Shown here one piece after another: positions 44,346-54,609 of a stretch of 64,000 nt of DNA. This stretch comes from an uncultured Flavobacteriaceae bacterium. Its GTDB lineage: Bacteria; Bacteroidota; Bacteroidia; Flavobacteriales; Flavobacteriaceae. A model generated the notes under the pieces. It did not search any database, had not been told where the DNA came from, and saw only the letters and a program-made list of their open reading frames with translations. The stretch spans positions 496,001-560,000 of the forward strand of contig CALSUF010000001.1 in NCBI GenBank assembly GCA_943789465.1. The letters are read 5' to 3'. Both the position numbers and the translations under genes were made by a program. Positions within the stretch are counted from its first letter, which is position 1, and every line of letters starts with the position of its first letter.

Positions 44346-47300
44346 TTGAAAATTTCCAACTACAAATCATATTTTAAAAGACTCGTTTTTGCAGTTCTAT
44401 TCTTGAATACTACCTCAGTTTTGTTTGCGCAAACTCCAGGAACCGTCAGAGATTCTACATCCACTACCTTTTCATTGGGTAAACTGGACACACCCAACCC
44501 ACCAAGTATTGAAAGTAAATACACCTATGATCCTTTAACAGATCGGTATTTTTACACCTCTACTGTTGGCGATTTTAACATCAATTACCCCGTTATATTA
44601 ACTCCAAAAGAATACCAAGACTTAGTTGTCAAAGAAAGTTTAAAAGCTTATTACAAAGAAAAGTTAGACGCTCTTGAAGGAAAGAAAGAAGGTTTTGAAG
44701 AAGCTAAGAAAAATCTAATTCCAGATTTATATATCAATTCTAAATTTTTTGAAACCATATTTGGAAGCAATGTAATTTCTGTAGTTCCACAAGGATCTGT
44801 CGAAATGGATCTAGGCGTGATGTATACAAAACAAGAAAATCCAGCATTTTCACCAAGAAATCAAAGTAACTTCACCTTTGATTTTGACCAGCGCATCAGC
44901 TTAAGTTTAACAGGTAAAGTTGGGACACGATTAAATGTCAATGCAAATTATGATACCCAATCCACTTTTGATTTCCAGAACTTATTTAAAATTGAATATA
45001 CGCCACTTAATAATCCAGAAGAGCTGCTTGGTGAAAAAACTGGGAAATTGCTCAATAAAGGAAGGCAATTAGAGGGGCAAGGCAGGCAACTTCTTTCGGA
45101 CCCTAAAAATTCTGCCAAAGGTCTTGCCCAAAAGGAATTAAACAAACTAAATTCTGACAACGAAGATTCAATTTTACAAAAACTTGAACTCGGTAACGTA
45201 AGTATGCCCCTTAATAGTTCACTCATCTCAGGAGCACAAAGTTTATTTGGTGTCAAAACAGAGTTGCAGTTTGGAAAAACCACAGTCACAGCCGTGTTTT
45301 CTGAACAACAATCAGAAACACGCTCCGTCACTGCACAAGGGGGGGGTACTTTAGAAGACTTTGAGTTTTTTAGTTTAGACTATGACGAAAACAGACACTT
45401 TTTTCTGGGTCAATATTTTAGAGAAAAATATGATGATGCCCTTGAGAATTATCCTTTTATCAACTCACAAGTACAAATTACAAGAGTAGAAGTTTGGGTA
45501 ACTAACAGAACGAACCGTATTGAAAATGTCCGTAATATTGTTGCTCTCCAAGATTTAGGAGAGTCCTCAGTTATTGGGTTAACAACCATTCCCGGAGGTT
45601 TTGTCAATGTAGGGCCCAATGCCTTTCCAGATAACCAAAACAATGATTTTGACCCCACAACTATTGGTTCTGGTTCTGTACTTTCTGAAGCTGTTCGAGA
45701 TATTGCCACAGTACAATCGGGATTTCTAATTCCTGGAGTCAATGAAGGTTTTGACTATGGAAAATTAGAAAATGCGCGTAAACTATCCGAAGGCAATGAA
45801 TATACAGTGGACACACAACTGGGGTATATCTCTTTAAACCAACGTCTTCAAAACGATGAGGTTTTAGCAGTTGCTTATCAATATACAGTTGGTGATAAAG
45901 TATATCAAGTTGGAGAATTTGCAAATGATGGGGTTAATGCTACGGATTCGAATGTAGATCCAATTACAGGAAACCAAACCATCACCAACCAGAGTTTAGT
46001 CCTAAAAATGCTAAAAAGTGCGGTCACCAACGTCAATCTTCCTACTTGGGATTTGATGATGAAAAATATTTATAATACAGGCGCTTATCAGTTATCTCAA
46101 GATGATTTTAGATTAAATATTTTTTATAATGAAACTTCAGCACTCAACTTTATTACTCCCGTTAGTGGCACATCATTCCCAACGGCCGCAGGGAATAATG
46201 ATCCTATAGAAGAAACACCTTTAATTAGACTGTTTAATTTTGATCGATTAAACTTTAATAACGATCCTCAGAACAAAGGAGATGGATTCTTTGATTTTGT
46301 TCCTGGGATAACCGTCATACCTCAAAACGGAAAAATTGTTTTTACCAAAGTAGAACCTTTTGGAAGTTATTTGTTTGAAACCCTTAGAACAACAGGATCT
46401 GAAAACTATGAAGGCGATGAGACAACCCTAGGGTCTTACAACCCAAATCAAGCAAAATACGTATATAAATCGCTCTACAAAAACACCAAAACAGCGGCCT
46501 TACAAGACAGTGATAAAAATAAATTTTTGATGCGGGGACGCTATAAATCTTCTGGAAGTTCAGGAATTCCGATAGGCGCTTTTAACGTACCAAGAGGTTC
46601 TGTAAAAGTAACTGCCGGAGGGCGCGTGCTAGTGGAAGGCGTTGACTATACTGTGAATTATCAGATTGGAACGGTCCAAATCTTGGATCCTTCATTGCAA
46701 GCCTCTAACACCCCAATTCAGGTGTCGGTTGAAAACAATGCTGTTTTTGGGCAACAAACAAAACGCTTTACAGGAATTAATGTAGAGCACCAATTCAACG
46801 AAAACTTTGTTTTAGGAGCCACCTTCTTAAATTTAAATGAACGTCCTATTACACAAAAAGCGAATTATGGGACTGAATCGATCAACAATTCTATTTTTGG
46901 ATTTAATGGAAACTACTCTACCGAAGTGCCCTTCCTCACACGATTGGCCAATAAATTACCAAACATTGATACAGATGTTGAATCCAACTTATCCTTACGA
47001 GGCGAATTTGCATATTTAAAACCGGGGGCGCCTAAAGGCACTGATTTTGATAGTGAAATAACCTCTTATGTTGATGATTTTGAAGGATCACAGAATGGCA
47101 TCAGTTTATTAACTCCACAATCATGGTTTTTATCAAGTCGACCTAAAAACCTTGGACGTGTATATGCTGAAGGAGCTGAAGATGAAGCAGGCTATCAAAA
47201 CGGATTTGACAGAGCCCTCCTAAACTGGTACTCAGTTGACCCTATTTTTTACAGTGGTCAACGTCCCGGAAGTATTACAGATGACGATGTTTCTGATCTC

Positions 47301-50300
47301 TATGCAAGACGTATTTTTATTGATGAACTGTTCCCACAAGTAGATATTGTCACAGGACAATATTCCGTGATCAACACATTAGATTTAGTTTATAATCCCG
47401 AAGAAAGAGGTCCTTACAACTACAAGCTGGATGCTGTAGATGGTGTTTTAGAAACGCCTCAAAACAGTTGGGCAGGGATTACAAGACAACTCACCTCTAC
47501 AGATTTTGAGCAATCAAATGTTGAGTATGTTGAGTTTTGGCTGATGGACCCCTTTATAGACAACCCTTCGAATCCTGGAGGAAAACTTGTACTGAATCTT
47601 GGTAATATTTCTGAAGATGTGATAAAAGATGGGAAAAAACAATATGAAAACGGGCTTCCTGAAGACGGCGACATTAGCCTTTTTCCACCCACTTCTTGGG
47701 GAGCTGTAACCCCTCAAAATCAATCCCTGATATATGCGTTTTCATCGCAAGGTAGTGAACGAAATAATCAGGACGTTGGGCTAGATGGATTTGATGACTT
47801 GGAAGAAAGCACCACGTCTGATGCACGATTTACTCCCTTTACATCACTAGAAGATCCAGCAAATGACAACTACAATTATTATCTAAATACCGAAGGAGAT
47901 ATTTTTGAGCGTTATAAACGGTACAATGGACTTGAAGGAAATTCTCCAGATAAGGTTTCTGATACGAATCGGGGATCTACTACCCTTCCAGATGTAGAAG
48001 ATATCAACAGAGATAACACTATGAACACCATAGACAGTTATTACGAATATGAAATAGATATTTCTACTTCAGACTTAAACAACCCTAGCAACTCCTATAT
48101 AGTAGACAGAAAGTCCGTTTCAAATATCACCTTACCAAACGGATCCTCTTCTGGGACGATCAACTGGTACCAATTTAGAATTCCAATTTCAGAATTTACC
48201 AATGAAATTGGAGGGATATCTGATTTTAGGTCGATTCGATTTGCACGTATGTATTTGACAGGTTTTTCAGAAAAAACCGTCTTTAGATTTGGAACCTTAG
48301 ATTTGGTCCGAAGCGATTGGCGTCGTTACCAATTGTCATTGGACGACGAATCAAATGAAGCAAACGAGTCAGATCCTACCGACTTTAGTGTTGGAATTGT
48401 GGGCATTCAAGAAAATGACGGTGGCTATGTATCCCCACCTGGAGTCGAACGCGAGCAATTAAATAACAACAACACTATTGTACGTCAAAACGAACAATCA
48501 TTAGTAGTGGATGTTTGTGAATTGGAATCTGAAGATGCTAGAGGTGTTTTTAAAAACATCAATGTAGACATGCGTCAGTACAAAAAACTGAAAATGTTTA
48601 TCCATGCTGAAGATGGTGAAGCCGACAGTTTTATACAAGGAGATTTAGTGGGATTCATTAGAATGGGGAATGATTTTACACAAAATTATTACCAAATAGA
48701 AATACCATTACGCAAATCTTCAGGAGCATCAGGAGCTTCTGCAAATGAGGTTTGGCCAGAATATAACGAGATAAATATTCCTTTAGAATTTCTTGAAAAG
48801 ATAAAATCTTTGGGTATTAGTGAAGGGACTTTAAGTAACGAAAACCCGACATTTTACAATGTTATTGATGGTGAGTTACAAGAAAATCCGGTATCAGAAT
48901 TCGAATTATTTTCATTAAATGCCTCTTCTATTTTAAACGAAACTCCTGTAGAGCAGCGGGTATCAATAAAAGGAAATCCAAATTTTGGAGATATAAGAAC
49001 CTTGATGGTGGGGGTCAAAAATATTGGTTTAAATGCACAATGTGCAGAAGTTTGGTTCAATGAGTTGCGTCTTGCAGACATGGACAACGAAGGTGGATGG
49101 GCAGCCATCATGAGTGTAGACACCAACATTGCTGATTTCATGAGCATCAATGCTACTGCCAAACGAAGCACTACTGGTTTTGGAAGTTTAGAACAAGGAC
49201 CAAACGAACGAAGTCGCGAAGATCTGAAGCAATACGATGTAGTCACCAATATGAATTTGGGTCAGCTCTTACCAAAAAAATGGGGCTTAGAAATTCCTTT
49301 TAATTACGGACAAGGAGAAGAACTTATCACACCTGAGTACGACCAACAATACAAAGATTTAAAATTACAAAGTAGATTGGATGCTGCCACATCTACGGAG
49401 GAGCGCGAGCGTATCAAAACGCAATCCGAAGACTATACCAAACGACAAAGCATCAACTTTATAGGGGTCCGTAAACAGCGCACAGGTGATGCCAAGCCAA
49501 GAGTTTACGATGTCGAAAATTTAACGATGAACTACTCCTTCAATCAAATAAAACATCGTGATTTTGAAATTGAGAACTCCTTGGATCAAAATGCAAGAGT
49601 AGGCGCCAACTATAATTATAGCTTTACCCCAATAAAAGTAGAGCCTTTTAAGAAAAATGATTCCCTGTTTATGAATAAATATTGGAAACTCATTAAGGAC
49701 TTTAATTTAAATTTATTGCCTTCCAGTCTTTCTGTAGGTTCTGACTTTGTAAGACAATTTAACAGTCAGAAATTTAGAGATGCAGGATTAGGTGTGGGTA
49801 ATATTACGGTTGATGAGCTAATAAGAAGAAACTATACGTTTGATTTTCAATACACCATCAATTACGACCTTACAGATGCATTACGACTTAACTTTACTTC
49901 CTCGACCAATAATATTGTAAGAAATTACTTTATTGATGACGAGTTAAATGGCGATCAAGACCCGGAACTTGGTGTATGGGACCGCTTTTTTGATTTTGGA
50001 GACCCAAACAGACACACACAACAATTAGGGGTCAATTATGAACTGCCGTTAAATAAATTTCCGGCATTGAGTTTTGTAACCTCCAATTATTCTTATACTG
50101 GAGATTTTCAATGGAACAAAGGTTCTGATTTACTAGTAGGAAATGCCGATACAACTTTAGGAAATTCTATTTCGAATGCCAATCAGCATAACTTAAATAC
50201 ATCGCTTGACATGCGTAAACTGTATCGTTATGTAGGAATAAAAAAAGCATCAAAAAGAAGTAAAACTTCAAGATCAAAATCTAAAAAATTCAATTTGAAA

Positions 50301-51665
50301 GATTTTGGAATCGGATTGATAACCAGTGTCAACCGCATGCAGATTAACTATTCCGAAGGAAATAGCTCTTTTTTACCGGGCTATTTGCCAACCCCTGGGT
50401 TTTTAGGCACCCTCAGACCGACGGCTGGATACACTTTTGGAAGTCAACGTGACATTCGAAGAATTTCTGCACAAAACGGCTGGTTAACAACCTTCGACCA
50501 ATTTAATCAACAATACACCGAAACTCATACCCAAAACATTGACTTCAATATTAATATGGAGCCCATCTCTGATTTAAAAATAGATTTGAATGGTGGTAAA
50601 ACCTATGCAACTAACTTCACTGAAACTTTTAACGCAGTTGGCAACACTTATAACTCATTAATACAAAACACCTTTGGTAATTTCAATATATCGACGATAT
50701 TAATTAAAACAGCTTTTAGTCAAAGTGATGAAAATAAATCGGCGCCATTTGAAGAATTTAAAAGTAACCGTTTGGTAATTGCCAACCGTTTGGCTCAAAA
50801 CTTTTACGGTGCCAATGGTTATAACACAGATGCAGAAGGATATCCAGAAGGATTTGGCAAAAATAGTCAAGCCGTATTGCTACCAGCTTTTTTAGCGGCC
50901 TATTCAGGAAAAAAATCAAATAAAATAAGCTTGAACGCTTTTAGAGACATTCCACTTCCTAACTGGACTTTGAAGTACACAGGCTTCATGAAAAATAAAT
51001 GGTTCAAAAAGCGTTTTAGAAGATTCTCTTTGACACATGGCTACAATGCATCATATACGATCAATCAGTTCAGAACCAATCTTGATTACAATGCCGCGGA
51101 TTCCAATATAGATTATGAATCGCAAAACCCTAATACAAAAGACCAATCTGACAATTATAAAGTGCAAACTTTATACAGTAACATTAATTTGGTGGAGCAG
51201 TTTAGTCCCTTAGTAAAGATCGATTTTGAAATGAAAAATTCAGTTAAGGTCACTGCCGAAATTAAAAAAGACCGTAGTCTTTCTTTAAGTTTCGATAACA
51301 ATCTTCTTACTGAAATCCATGGAAACGAATATATTTTTGGTCTCGGCTATAGAATTAAAGATTTAAAAATCCGATCCAAATTAGCAGGACCTCGAAAAAT
51401 TATCAAAAGTGATTTAAATATGAAAGCGGATATTTCCATGAGAAATAACAAAACCATTATTCGGTATTTAGATTTAGATAACAATCAAGTAAGTGCAGGT
51501 CAAACAATATGGAGTATGCGCTATGCTGCCGATTATGCTTTCAGTAAAAACCTAACAGCGATCTTTTATTTTGACTATGCGTTCTCAGAATATGCAATTT
51601 CAACGGCATTTCCTCAAACCACTATTCGTTCAGGATTTACGCTGCGTTATAACTTTGGAAACTAA
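44346..51665 (+). CDS. sprA: Type IX secretion outer-membrane translocon / gliding protein SprA (SOV)
   Basis: Giant outer-membrane beta-barrel of 2439 residues that forms the protein-conducting pore of the type IX secretion system; it is needed for export and gliding. After a signal peptide (to about residue 29, LFAQ) the sequence is rich in alternating beta-strand pattern, ending with the barrel strand TTIRSGFTLRYNFGN. Family hallmarks are VVPQGSVEMDLG, NFTFDFDQRISLSLTGKVGTRL (in part) and the repeated YVDDFEGSQ segment. The start is TTG at 44346, 5 nt after ruvA, suggesting read-through from ruvA. A basic patch near 1975-1990 (KKASKRSKTSRSKSKK) faces the barrel region. Confidence 0.96.
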   Translation: MKISNYKSYFKRLVFAVLFLNTTSVLFAQTPGTVRDSTSTTFSLGKLDTPNPPSIESKYTYDPLTDRYFYTSTVGDFNINYPVILTPKEYQDLVVKESLKAYYKEKLDALEGKKEGFEEAKKNLIPDLYINSKFFETIFGSNVISVVPQGSVEMDLGVMYTKQENPAFSPRNQSNFTFDFDQRISLSLTGKVGTRLNVNANYDTQSTFDFQNLFKIEYTPLNNPEELLGEKTGKLLNKGRQLEGQGRQLLSDPKNSAKGLAQKELNKLNSDNEDSILQKLELGNVSMPLNSSLISGAQSLFGVKTELQFGKTTVTAVFSEQQSETRSVTAQGGGTLEDFEFFSLDYDENRHFFLGQYFREKYDDALENYPFINSQVQITRVEVWVTNRTNRIENVRNIVALQDLGESSVIGLTTIPGGFVNVGPNAFPDNQNNDFDPTTIGSGSVLSEAVRDIATVQSGFLIPGVNEGFDYGKLENARKLSEGNEYTVDTQLGYISLNQRLQNDEVLAVAYQYTVGDKVYQVGEFANDGVNATDSNVDPITGNQTITNQSLVLKMLKSAVTNVNLPTWDLMMKNIYNTGAYQLSQDDFRLNIFYNETSALNFITPVSGTSFPTAAGNNDPIEETPLIRLFNFDRLNFNNDPQNKGDGFFDFVPGITVIPQNGKIVFTKVEPFGSYLFETLRTTGSENYEGDETTLGSYNPNQAKYVYKSLYKNTKTAALQDSDKNKFLMRGRYKSSGSSGIPIGAFNVPRGSVKVTAGGRVLVEGVDYTVNYQIGTVQILDPSLQASNTPIQVSVENNAVFGQQTKRFTGINVEHQFNENFVLGATFLNLNERPITQKANYGTESINNSIFGFNGNYSTEVPFLTRLANKLPNIDTDVESNLSLRGEFAYLKPGAPKGTDFDSEITSYVDDFEGSQNGISLLTPQSWFLSSRPKNLGRVYAEGAEDEAGYQNGFDRALLNWYSVDPIFYSGQRPGSITDDDVSDLYARRIFIDELFPQVDIVTGQYSVINTLDLVYNPEERGPYNYKLDAVDGVLETPQNSWAGITRQLTSTDFEQSNVEYVEFWLMDPFIDNPSNPGGKLVLNLGNISEDVIKDGKKQYENGLPEDGDISLFPPTSWGAVTPQNQSLIYAFSSQGSERNNQDVGLDGFDDLEESTTSDARFTPFTSLEDPANDNYNYYLNTEGDIFERYKRYNGLEGNSPDKVSDTNRGSTTLPDVEDINRDNTMNTIDSYYEYEIDISTSDLNNPSNSYIVDRKSVSNITLPNGSSSGTINWYQFRIPISEFTNEIGGISDFRSIRFARMYLTGFSEKTVFRFGTLDLVRSDWRRYQLSLDDESNEANESDPTDFSVGIVGIQENDGGYVSPPGVEREQLNNNNTIVRQNEQSLVVDVCELESEDARGVFKNINVDMRQYKKLKMFIHAEDGEADSFIQGDLVGFIRMGNDFTQNYYQIEIPLRKSSGASGASANEVWPEYNEINIPLEFLEKIKSLGISEGTLSNENPTFYNVIDGELQENPVSEFELFSLNASSILNETPVEQRVSIKGNPNFGDIRTLMVGVKNIGLNAQCAEVWFNELRLADMDNEGGWAAIMSVDTNIADFMSINATAKRSTTGFGSLEQGPNERSREDLKQYDVVTNMNLGQLLPKKWGLEIPFNYGQGEELITPEYDQQYKDLKLQSRLDAATSTEERERIKTQSEDYTKRQSINFIGVRKQRTGDAKPRVYDVENLTMNYSFNQIKHRDFEIENSLDQNARVGANYNYSFTPIKVEPFKKNDSLFMNKYWKLIKDFNLNLLPSSLSVGSDFVRQFNSQKFRDAGLGVGNITVDELIRRNYTFDFQYTINYDLTDALRLNFTSSTNNIVRNYFIDDELNGDQDPELGVWDRFFDFGDPNRHTQQLGVNYELPLNKFPALSFVTSNYSYTGDFQWNKGSDLLVGNADTTLGNSISNANQHNLNTSLDMRKLYRYVGIKKASKRSKTSRSKSKKFNLKDFGIGLITSVNRMQINYSEGNSSFLPGYLPTPGFLGTLRPTAGYTFGSQRDIRRISAQNGWLTTFDQFNQQYTETHTQNIDFNINMEPISDLKIDLNGGKTYATNFTETFNAVGNTYNSLIQNTFGNFNISTILIKTAFSQSDENKSAPFEEFKSNRLVIANRLAQNFYGANGYNTDAEGYPEGFGKNSQAVLLPAFLAAYSGKKSNKISLNAFRDIPLPNWTLKYTGFMKNKWFKKRFRRFSLTHGYNASYTINQFRTNLDYNAADSNIDYESQNPNTKDQSDNYKVQTLYSNINLVEQFSPLVKIDFEMKNSVKVTAEIKKDRSLSLSFDNNLLTEIHGNEYIFGLGYRIKDLKIRSKLAGPRKIIKSDLNMKADISMRNNKTIIRYLDLDNNQVSAGQTIWSMRYAADYAFSKNLTAIFYFDYAFSEYAISTAFPQTTIRSGFTLRYNFGN

Positions 51666-51692
51666 AACTAACCAAATTAATACTATATAATT

Positions 51693-52073
51693 ATGAATGT
51701 ACCTTCTAACTTAAAATACACAAAAGACCACGAATGGGTTAAAATTGACGGCGATATTGTAACCGTTGGAATTACCGATTTTGCACAAGGTGAATTAGGA
51801 GATATTGTATACGTTGAAGTAGAATCTTTAGATGAGACCTTAGAAGCTGATGCTGTTTTTGGAACTGTAGAAGCGGTCAAAACTGTTTCAGACTTGTTTT
51901 TACCAGTCGCTGGTGAAATCATAGAATTTAATGAATCTTTAGAAGAAGAGCCAGAAAAAGTAAATGATGATCCTTATGGAGATGGTTGGATGATTAAAAT
52001 TAAGGTTGCCGATATATCAGACTTGGAGTCACTATTAAATGCAGATGCATATAAAGCGATTATTGGTGCTTAA
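51693..52073 (+). CDS. gcvH: Glycine cleavage system H protein
   Basis: A 126-residue lipoyl carrier protein of glycine cleavage, shuttling the aminomethyl group. [20 protein letters not shown] is the family N-terminus and Lys63 in [13 protein letters not shown] is the lipoylation site. The C-terminus has [14 protein letters not shown]. 27 bp after sprA; the next gene overlaps its end. Confidence 0.97.
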   Translation: MNVPSNLKYTKDHEWVKIDGDIVTVGITDFAQGELGDIVYVEVESLDETLEADAVFGTVEAVKTVSDLFLPVAGEIIEFNESLEEEPEKVNDDPYGDGWMIKIKVADISDLESLLNADAYKAIIGA

Positions 52074-52437
52074 AACCATACTCATACACAGTGTCAATTT
52101 ATTTTATACACTTACAATAGGTGTATTAAGTTTAGTGCATCTTAACGATGTCCCAAAGCTAAATACAGGATTTGATGACAAAATTGTACATTTTATATTG
52201 TATGCAGGACTTTGTTTGACCTGGTTTTTGAGTTTACATATTCTAAAAAATAAATCAAGTTTATTTTTTGCGTGTCTGGTTTCAATTCTATTTGGCATAA
52301 TAATTGAATTCTTGCAGAGTATAGTCACCAATTACAGATCAACTGAACTCTTTGATATACTTGCAAATTGCTTAGGAATCTTTACGATGGCCTTTATTAT
52401 ACATGCAAATAAAGATCTAATCGTTAAAAAACTATAA
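52039..52437 (+). CDS. VanZ-like membrane protein
   Basis: A 132-residue protein with four hydrophobic segments and the VanZ-like pattern [16 protein letters not shown], then [28 protein letters not shown] (in part). VanZ gives teicoplanin resistance in enterococci, but most homologues have no known role. Start codons at 52039 and 52045 both lie inside gcvH, overlapping its end by about 30 nt, which suggests translational coupling. Confidence 0.8.
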   Translation: MQMHIKRLLVLKTILIHSVNLFYTLTIGVLSLVHLNDVPKLNTGFDDKIVHFILYAGLCLTWFLSLHILKNKSSLFFACLVSILFGIIIEFLQSIVTNYRSTELFDILANCLGIFTMAFIIHANKDLIVKKL

Positions 52438-52495
52438 ACATTTGTATATGTATCAAAATTTTAAGTAATTTAACCCTCGGAAAAATAACACCAAA

Positions 52496-53212
52496 ATGGA
52501 ATCAAAGAAAAATTTAAAAGCAGACGTTAGTAGAAATGGATCGATCTATTTTGCAGTCGGTTTAGCACTTATGCTGTTTTTAACATACAGCACTATAAAC
52601 TATAAAACTTATGACAAGTCATTAATTGATATTGGAAAGTTAGACTTAGACGCAGAACTCGATGAAGAAATTCCGTTAATCGACCAATTAACGCCACCAC
52701 CGCCACCACCGCCACCGCCAGCAGCACCTGAAGTGATTGAAATCGTTGAAGACGAAGAAGAAATTGAAGAAACAGTTATTGAATCTACAGAAACAGATCA
52801 AGACGAAGAAATTGAAGTAGAAGATATAGAAGTAGAAGAGGTTTATGAAGACGTAGAAGTCCCGTTTTCGGTGATTGAAAACGTACCAGAATATCCAGGC
52901 TGTGAAAAAGGCTCTAATACCGAAAAAAGAAAATGTATGTCCGCCAAAATCGCAAAATTTGTACAACGTAAGTTTAATACAGATTTAGCAGGAGACTTAG
53001 GTTTATCTGGAAGACAACGTATTAGTGTGATTTTCAAAATTGATAAGACTGGAAATGTAACTGGAGTTCGTTCTAGAGCACCACATCCAAGATTAGAGAA
53101 AGAAGCCGCACGCGTAATTAACATGCTTCCGAAAATGAAGCCAGGACGTCAACGTGGTAAAGCAGTGGTTGTTCCATACTCTTTACCTATAACATTTCAA
53201 GTCCAAGATTAA
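52496..53212 (+). CDS. TonB family energy-transducing protein, copy 1
   Basis: A 238-residue inner-membrane protein that couples proton motive force to outer-membrane transporters. One N-terminal helix (SIYFAVGLALMLFLTY) is followed by a nine-Pro run and an acidic stretch of Glu/Asp/Val/Ile (about 75-120). The C-terminal TonB domain has NVPEYPGCEKGS, KCMSAKIAKFVQRKFN, RISVIFKIDKTGNVT and MKPGRQRGKAVVVPYSLPITF. It ends with a terminator and is followed by a close second copy. Confidence 0.9.
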   Translation: MESKKNLKADVSRNGSIYFAVGLALMLFLTYSTINYKTYDKSLIDIGKLDLDAELDEEIPLIDQLTPPPPPPPPPAAPEVIEIVEDEEEIEETVIESTETDQDEEIEVEDIEVEEVYEDVEVPFSVIENVPEYPGCEKGSNTEKRKCMSAKIAKFVQRKFNTDLAGDLGLSGRQRISVIFKIDKTGNVTGVRSRAPHPRLEKEAARVINMLPKMKPGRQRGKAVVVPYSLPITFQVQD

Positions 53213-53239
53213 GGCCCTTAAATATGTAAAAAAATCAAG

Positions 53240-53265
53240 AATCCCGCGCCGCGGGATTTTTTTTT
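53240..53265 (+). terminator. Intrinsic terminator after tonB copy 1
   Basis: ATCCCGC (53241-53247), loop GCC, GCGGGAT (53251-53257), then a run of T. Located 28 bp after the stop of the first TonB gene. Confidence 0.88.
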
Positions 53266-53311
53266 GGTATGTTTTTTGTTGTGTAATTATAGAACCCCTA
53301 AAAATCATACA

Positions 53312-54058
53312 ATGAAATTTCCTCCAGATCCCTCACAATTTCGTTTACCAAAAAAAACTCCTAAAGCAGATGTCAGTCGAAATAGTTCGATCTATTTTGC
53401 AGTTGGCTTAGTTTTAATGTTATTTATTTCTTATCAATCGATTAATTACAAGTCGTATGATAAAACGGATATTGACATCGGCTCTTTAGATATTGAAAAA
53501 GAAGTTGAAGAAGAAATCCCAATTATTGACTTACTAAAGCCACCACCACCACCGCCACCACCGCCAGCTGCACCTGAGGTTATTGAAATTGTAGAAGACG
53601 AAGAAGAGGTGGAAGAAACAGTTATTGAATCCTCAGAAACTGATCAAGAAGAAGAAATCCAAATAGAAGAAGTTGAAGTAGAAGAAATTTATGAAGATGT
53701 TGAAGTGCCCTTTTCTGTAATTGAAAACGTACCAGAATATCCAGGCTGTGAAAAAGGCTCTAATACCGAAAAAAGAAAATGTATGTCCGCCAAAATCGCA
53801 AAATTTGTACAACGTAAGTTTAATACAGATTTGGCAGGTGATTTAGGCTTGACAGGAAAACAACGCATCAGTGTTATGTTCAAAATTGATAAAAATGGAA
53901 ATGTAACAAGTGTGCGTTCCAGAGCACCACATCCAAGATTAGAGAAAGAAGCAGCACGCGTTATCAATATGTTGCCGAAAATGAAGCCAGGACGTCAACG
54001 TGGCAAAGCAGTGGTTGTTCCTTATTCTTTACCTATTACTTTTTTAGTGCAAGAGTAA
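53312..54058 (+). CDS. TonB family energy-transducing protein, copy 2
   Basis: A 248-residue paralogue of the preceding gene with the same plan: an N-terminal extension (KFPPDPSQFRLPKKTPKAD), one helix (SIYFAVGLVLMLFISYQS), a Pro run, an acidic stretch and the same C-terminal domain. The ATG at 53312 is chosen as it follows the terminator at 53265; an upstream frame start at 53264 lies inside the T-run. Parts of the C-terminal half are identical to copy 1 at DNA level (for example 53720-53832 against 52874-52986). Confidence 0.9.
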   Translation: MKFPPDPSQFRLPKKTPKADVSRNSSIYFAVGLVLMLFISYQSINYKSYDKTDIDIGSLDIEKEVEEEIPIIDLLKPPPPPPPPPAAPEVIEIVEDEEEVEETVIESSETDQEEEIQIEEVEVEEIYEDVEVPFSVIENVPEYPGCEKGSNTEKRKCMSAKIAKFVQRKFNTDLAGDLGLTGKQRISVMFKIDKNGNVTSVRSRAPHPRLEKEAARVINMLPKMKPGRQRGKAVVVPYSLPITFLVQE

Positions 54059-54080
54059 TAACTTAGGTATTTCAAAATTT

Positions 54081-54105
54081 AAATCCCGCAACTGCGGGAT
54101 TTTTT
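54081..54105. terminator. Terminator between tonB copy 2 and the convergent protease gene
   Basis: AAATCCCGC (54081-54089), loop, GCGGGATTT (54094-54102), then T. The A/T flanks are symmetrical, so it can end transcripts from both sides, which fits the converging genes that end at 54058 and 54108. Confidence 0.85.
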
Positions 54106-54107
54106 AA

Positions 54108-54560
54108 TTAATGCTTTAAATACAAATACCGCTTTTCATAATCAATTACCGCAAACCCTTTTTTAAGAATGTCTGCTCCTATGATGCCATCAACTGCAGG
54201 GGCGTCTATGGATTCAAAAGCATCATTCACATAACTTAGGTCTATTAATGAAATGGGAAAACGTTTTTTTATCCATCCACCTATTGAAAGAGTATTTTTT
54301 TTGGAGAGAAGCGTATCAATCTTATCACGACCTGCTCCGTGCGCTTTAATTGTTGAGGACTCTGTAGTAAGTTTAAACTTACCTTCTAGTTTTAGATCTA
54401 CAAAGGTTGTGGAAGCACCAGTATCCAAAATAAAAATTCCTTTAACACCATTAATTTTGGAGATAATTTTAAAATGATTGGATGCAATAGGATGCATTTT
54501 AATCTTAAAATAAGATTTATTTATAAGAAATTCAGTCAAAGAGTCAGCAGGTGTTTTCAA
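54108..54560 (-). CDS. Retropepsin-like aspartyl protease
   Basis: A 150-residue protein with a single aspartic-protease lobe: strand GIFILDTGASTTFVD with catalytic Asp in DTGAS, and the later VDGIIGADILKKGFAVIDY which completes the lobe. Such small bacterial proteins act as dimers. There is no clear signal peptide. It is divergent from tatD (50 bp). The substrate is unknown. Confidence 0.85.
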   Translation of the reverse strand: MKTPADSLTEFLINKSYFKIKMHPIASNHFKIISKINGVKGIFILDTGASTTFVDLKLEGKFKLTTESSTIKAHGAGRDKIDTLLSKKNTLSIGGWIKKRFPISLIDLSYVNDAFESIDAPAVDGIIGADILKKGFAVIDYEKRYLYLKH

Positions 54561-54609
54561 AGTAAATTATTTTTAACAAAGATACTATTCAAAATCTTAC
54601 TTTTGCACT

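Noticed and set aside
44948-45331. 127-codon minus-strand frame inside sprA
   Set aside because: Fully inside a well-supported gene, with no domain and no start context.
52688-52966. 92-codon Phe/Trp-rich minus-strand frame in the first TonB gene
   Set aside because: Complement of the proline and glutamate runs; composition is unlike a real protein.
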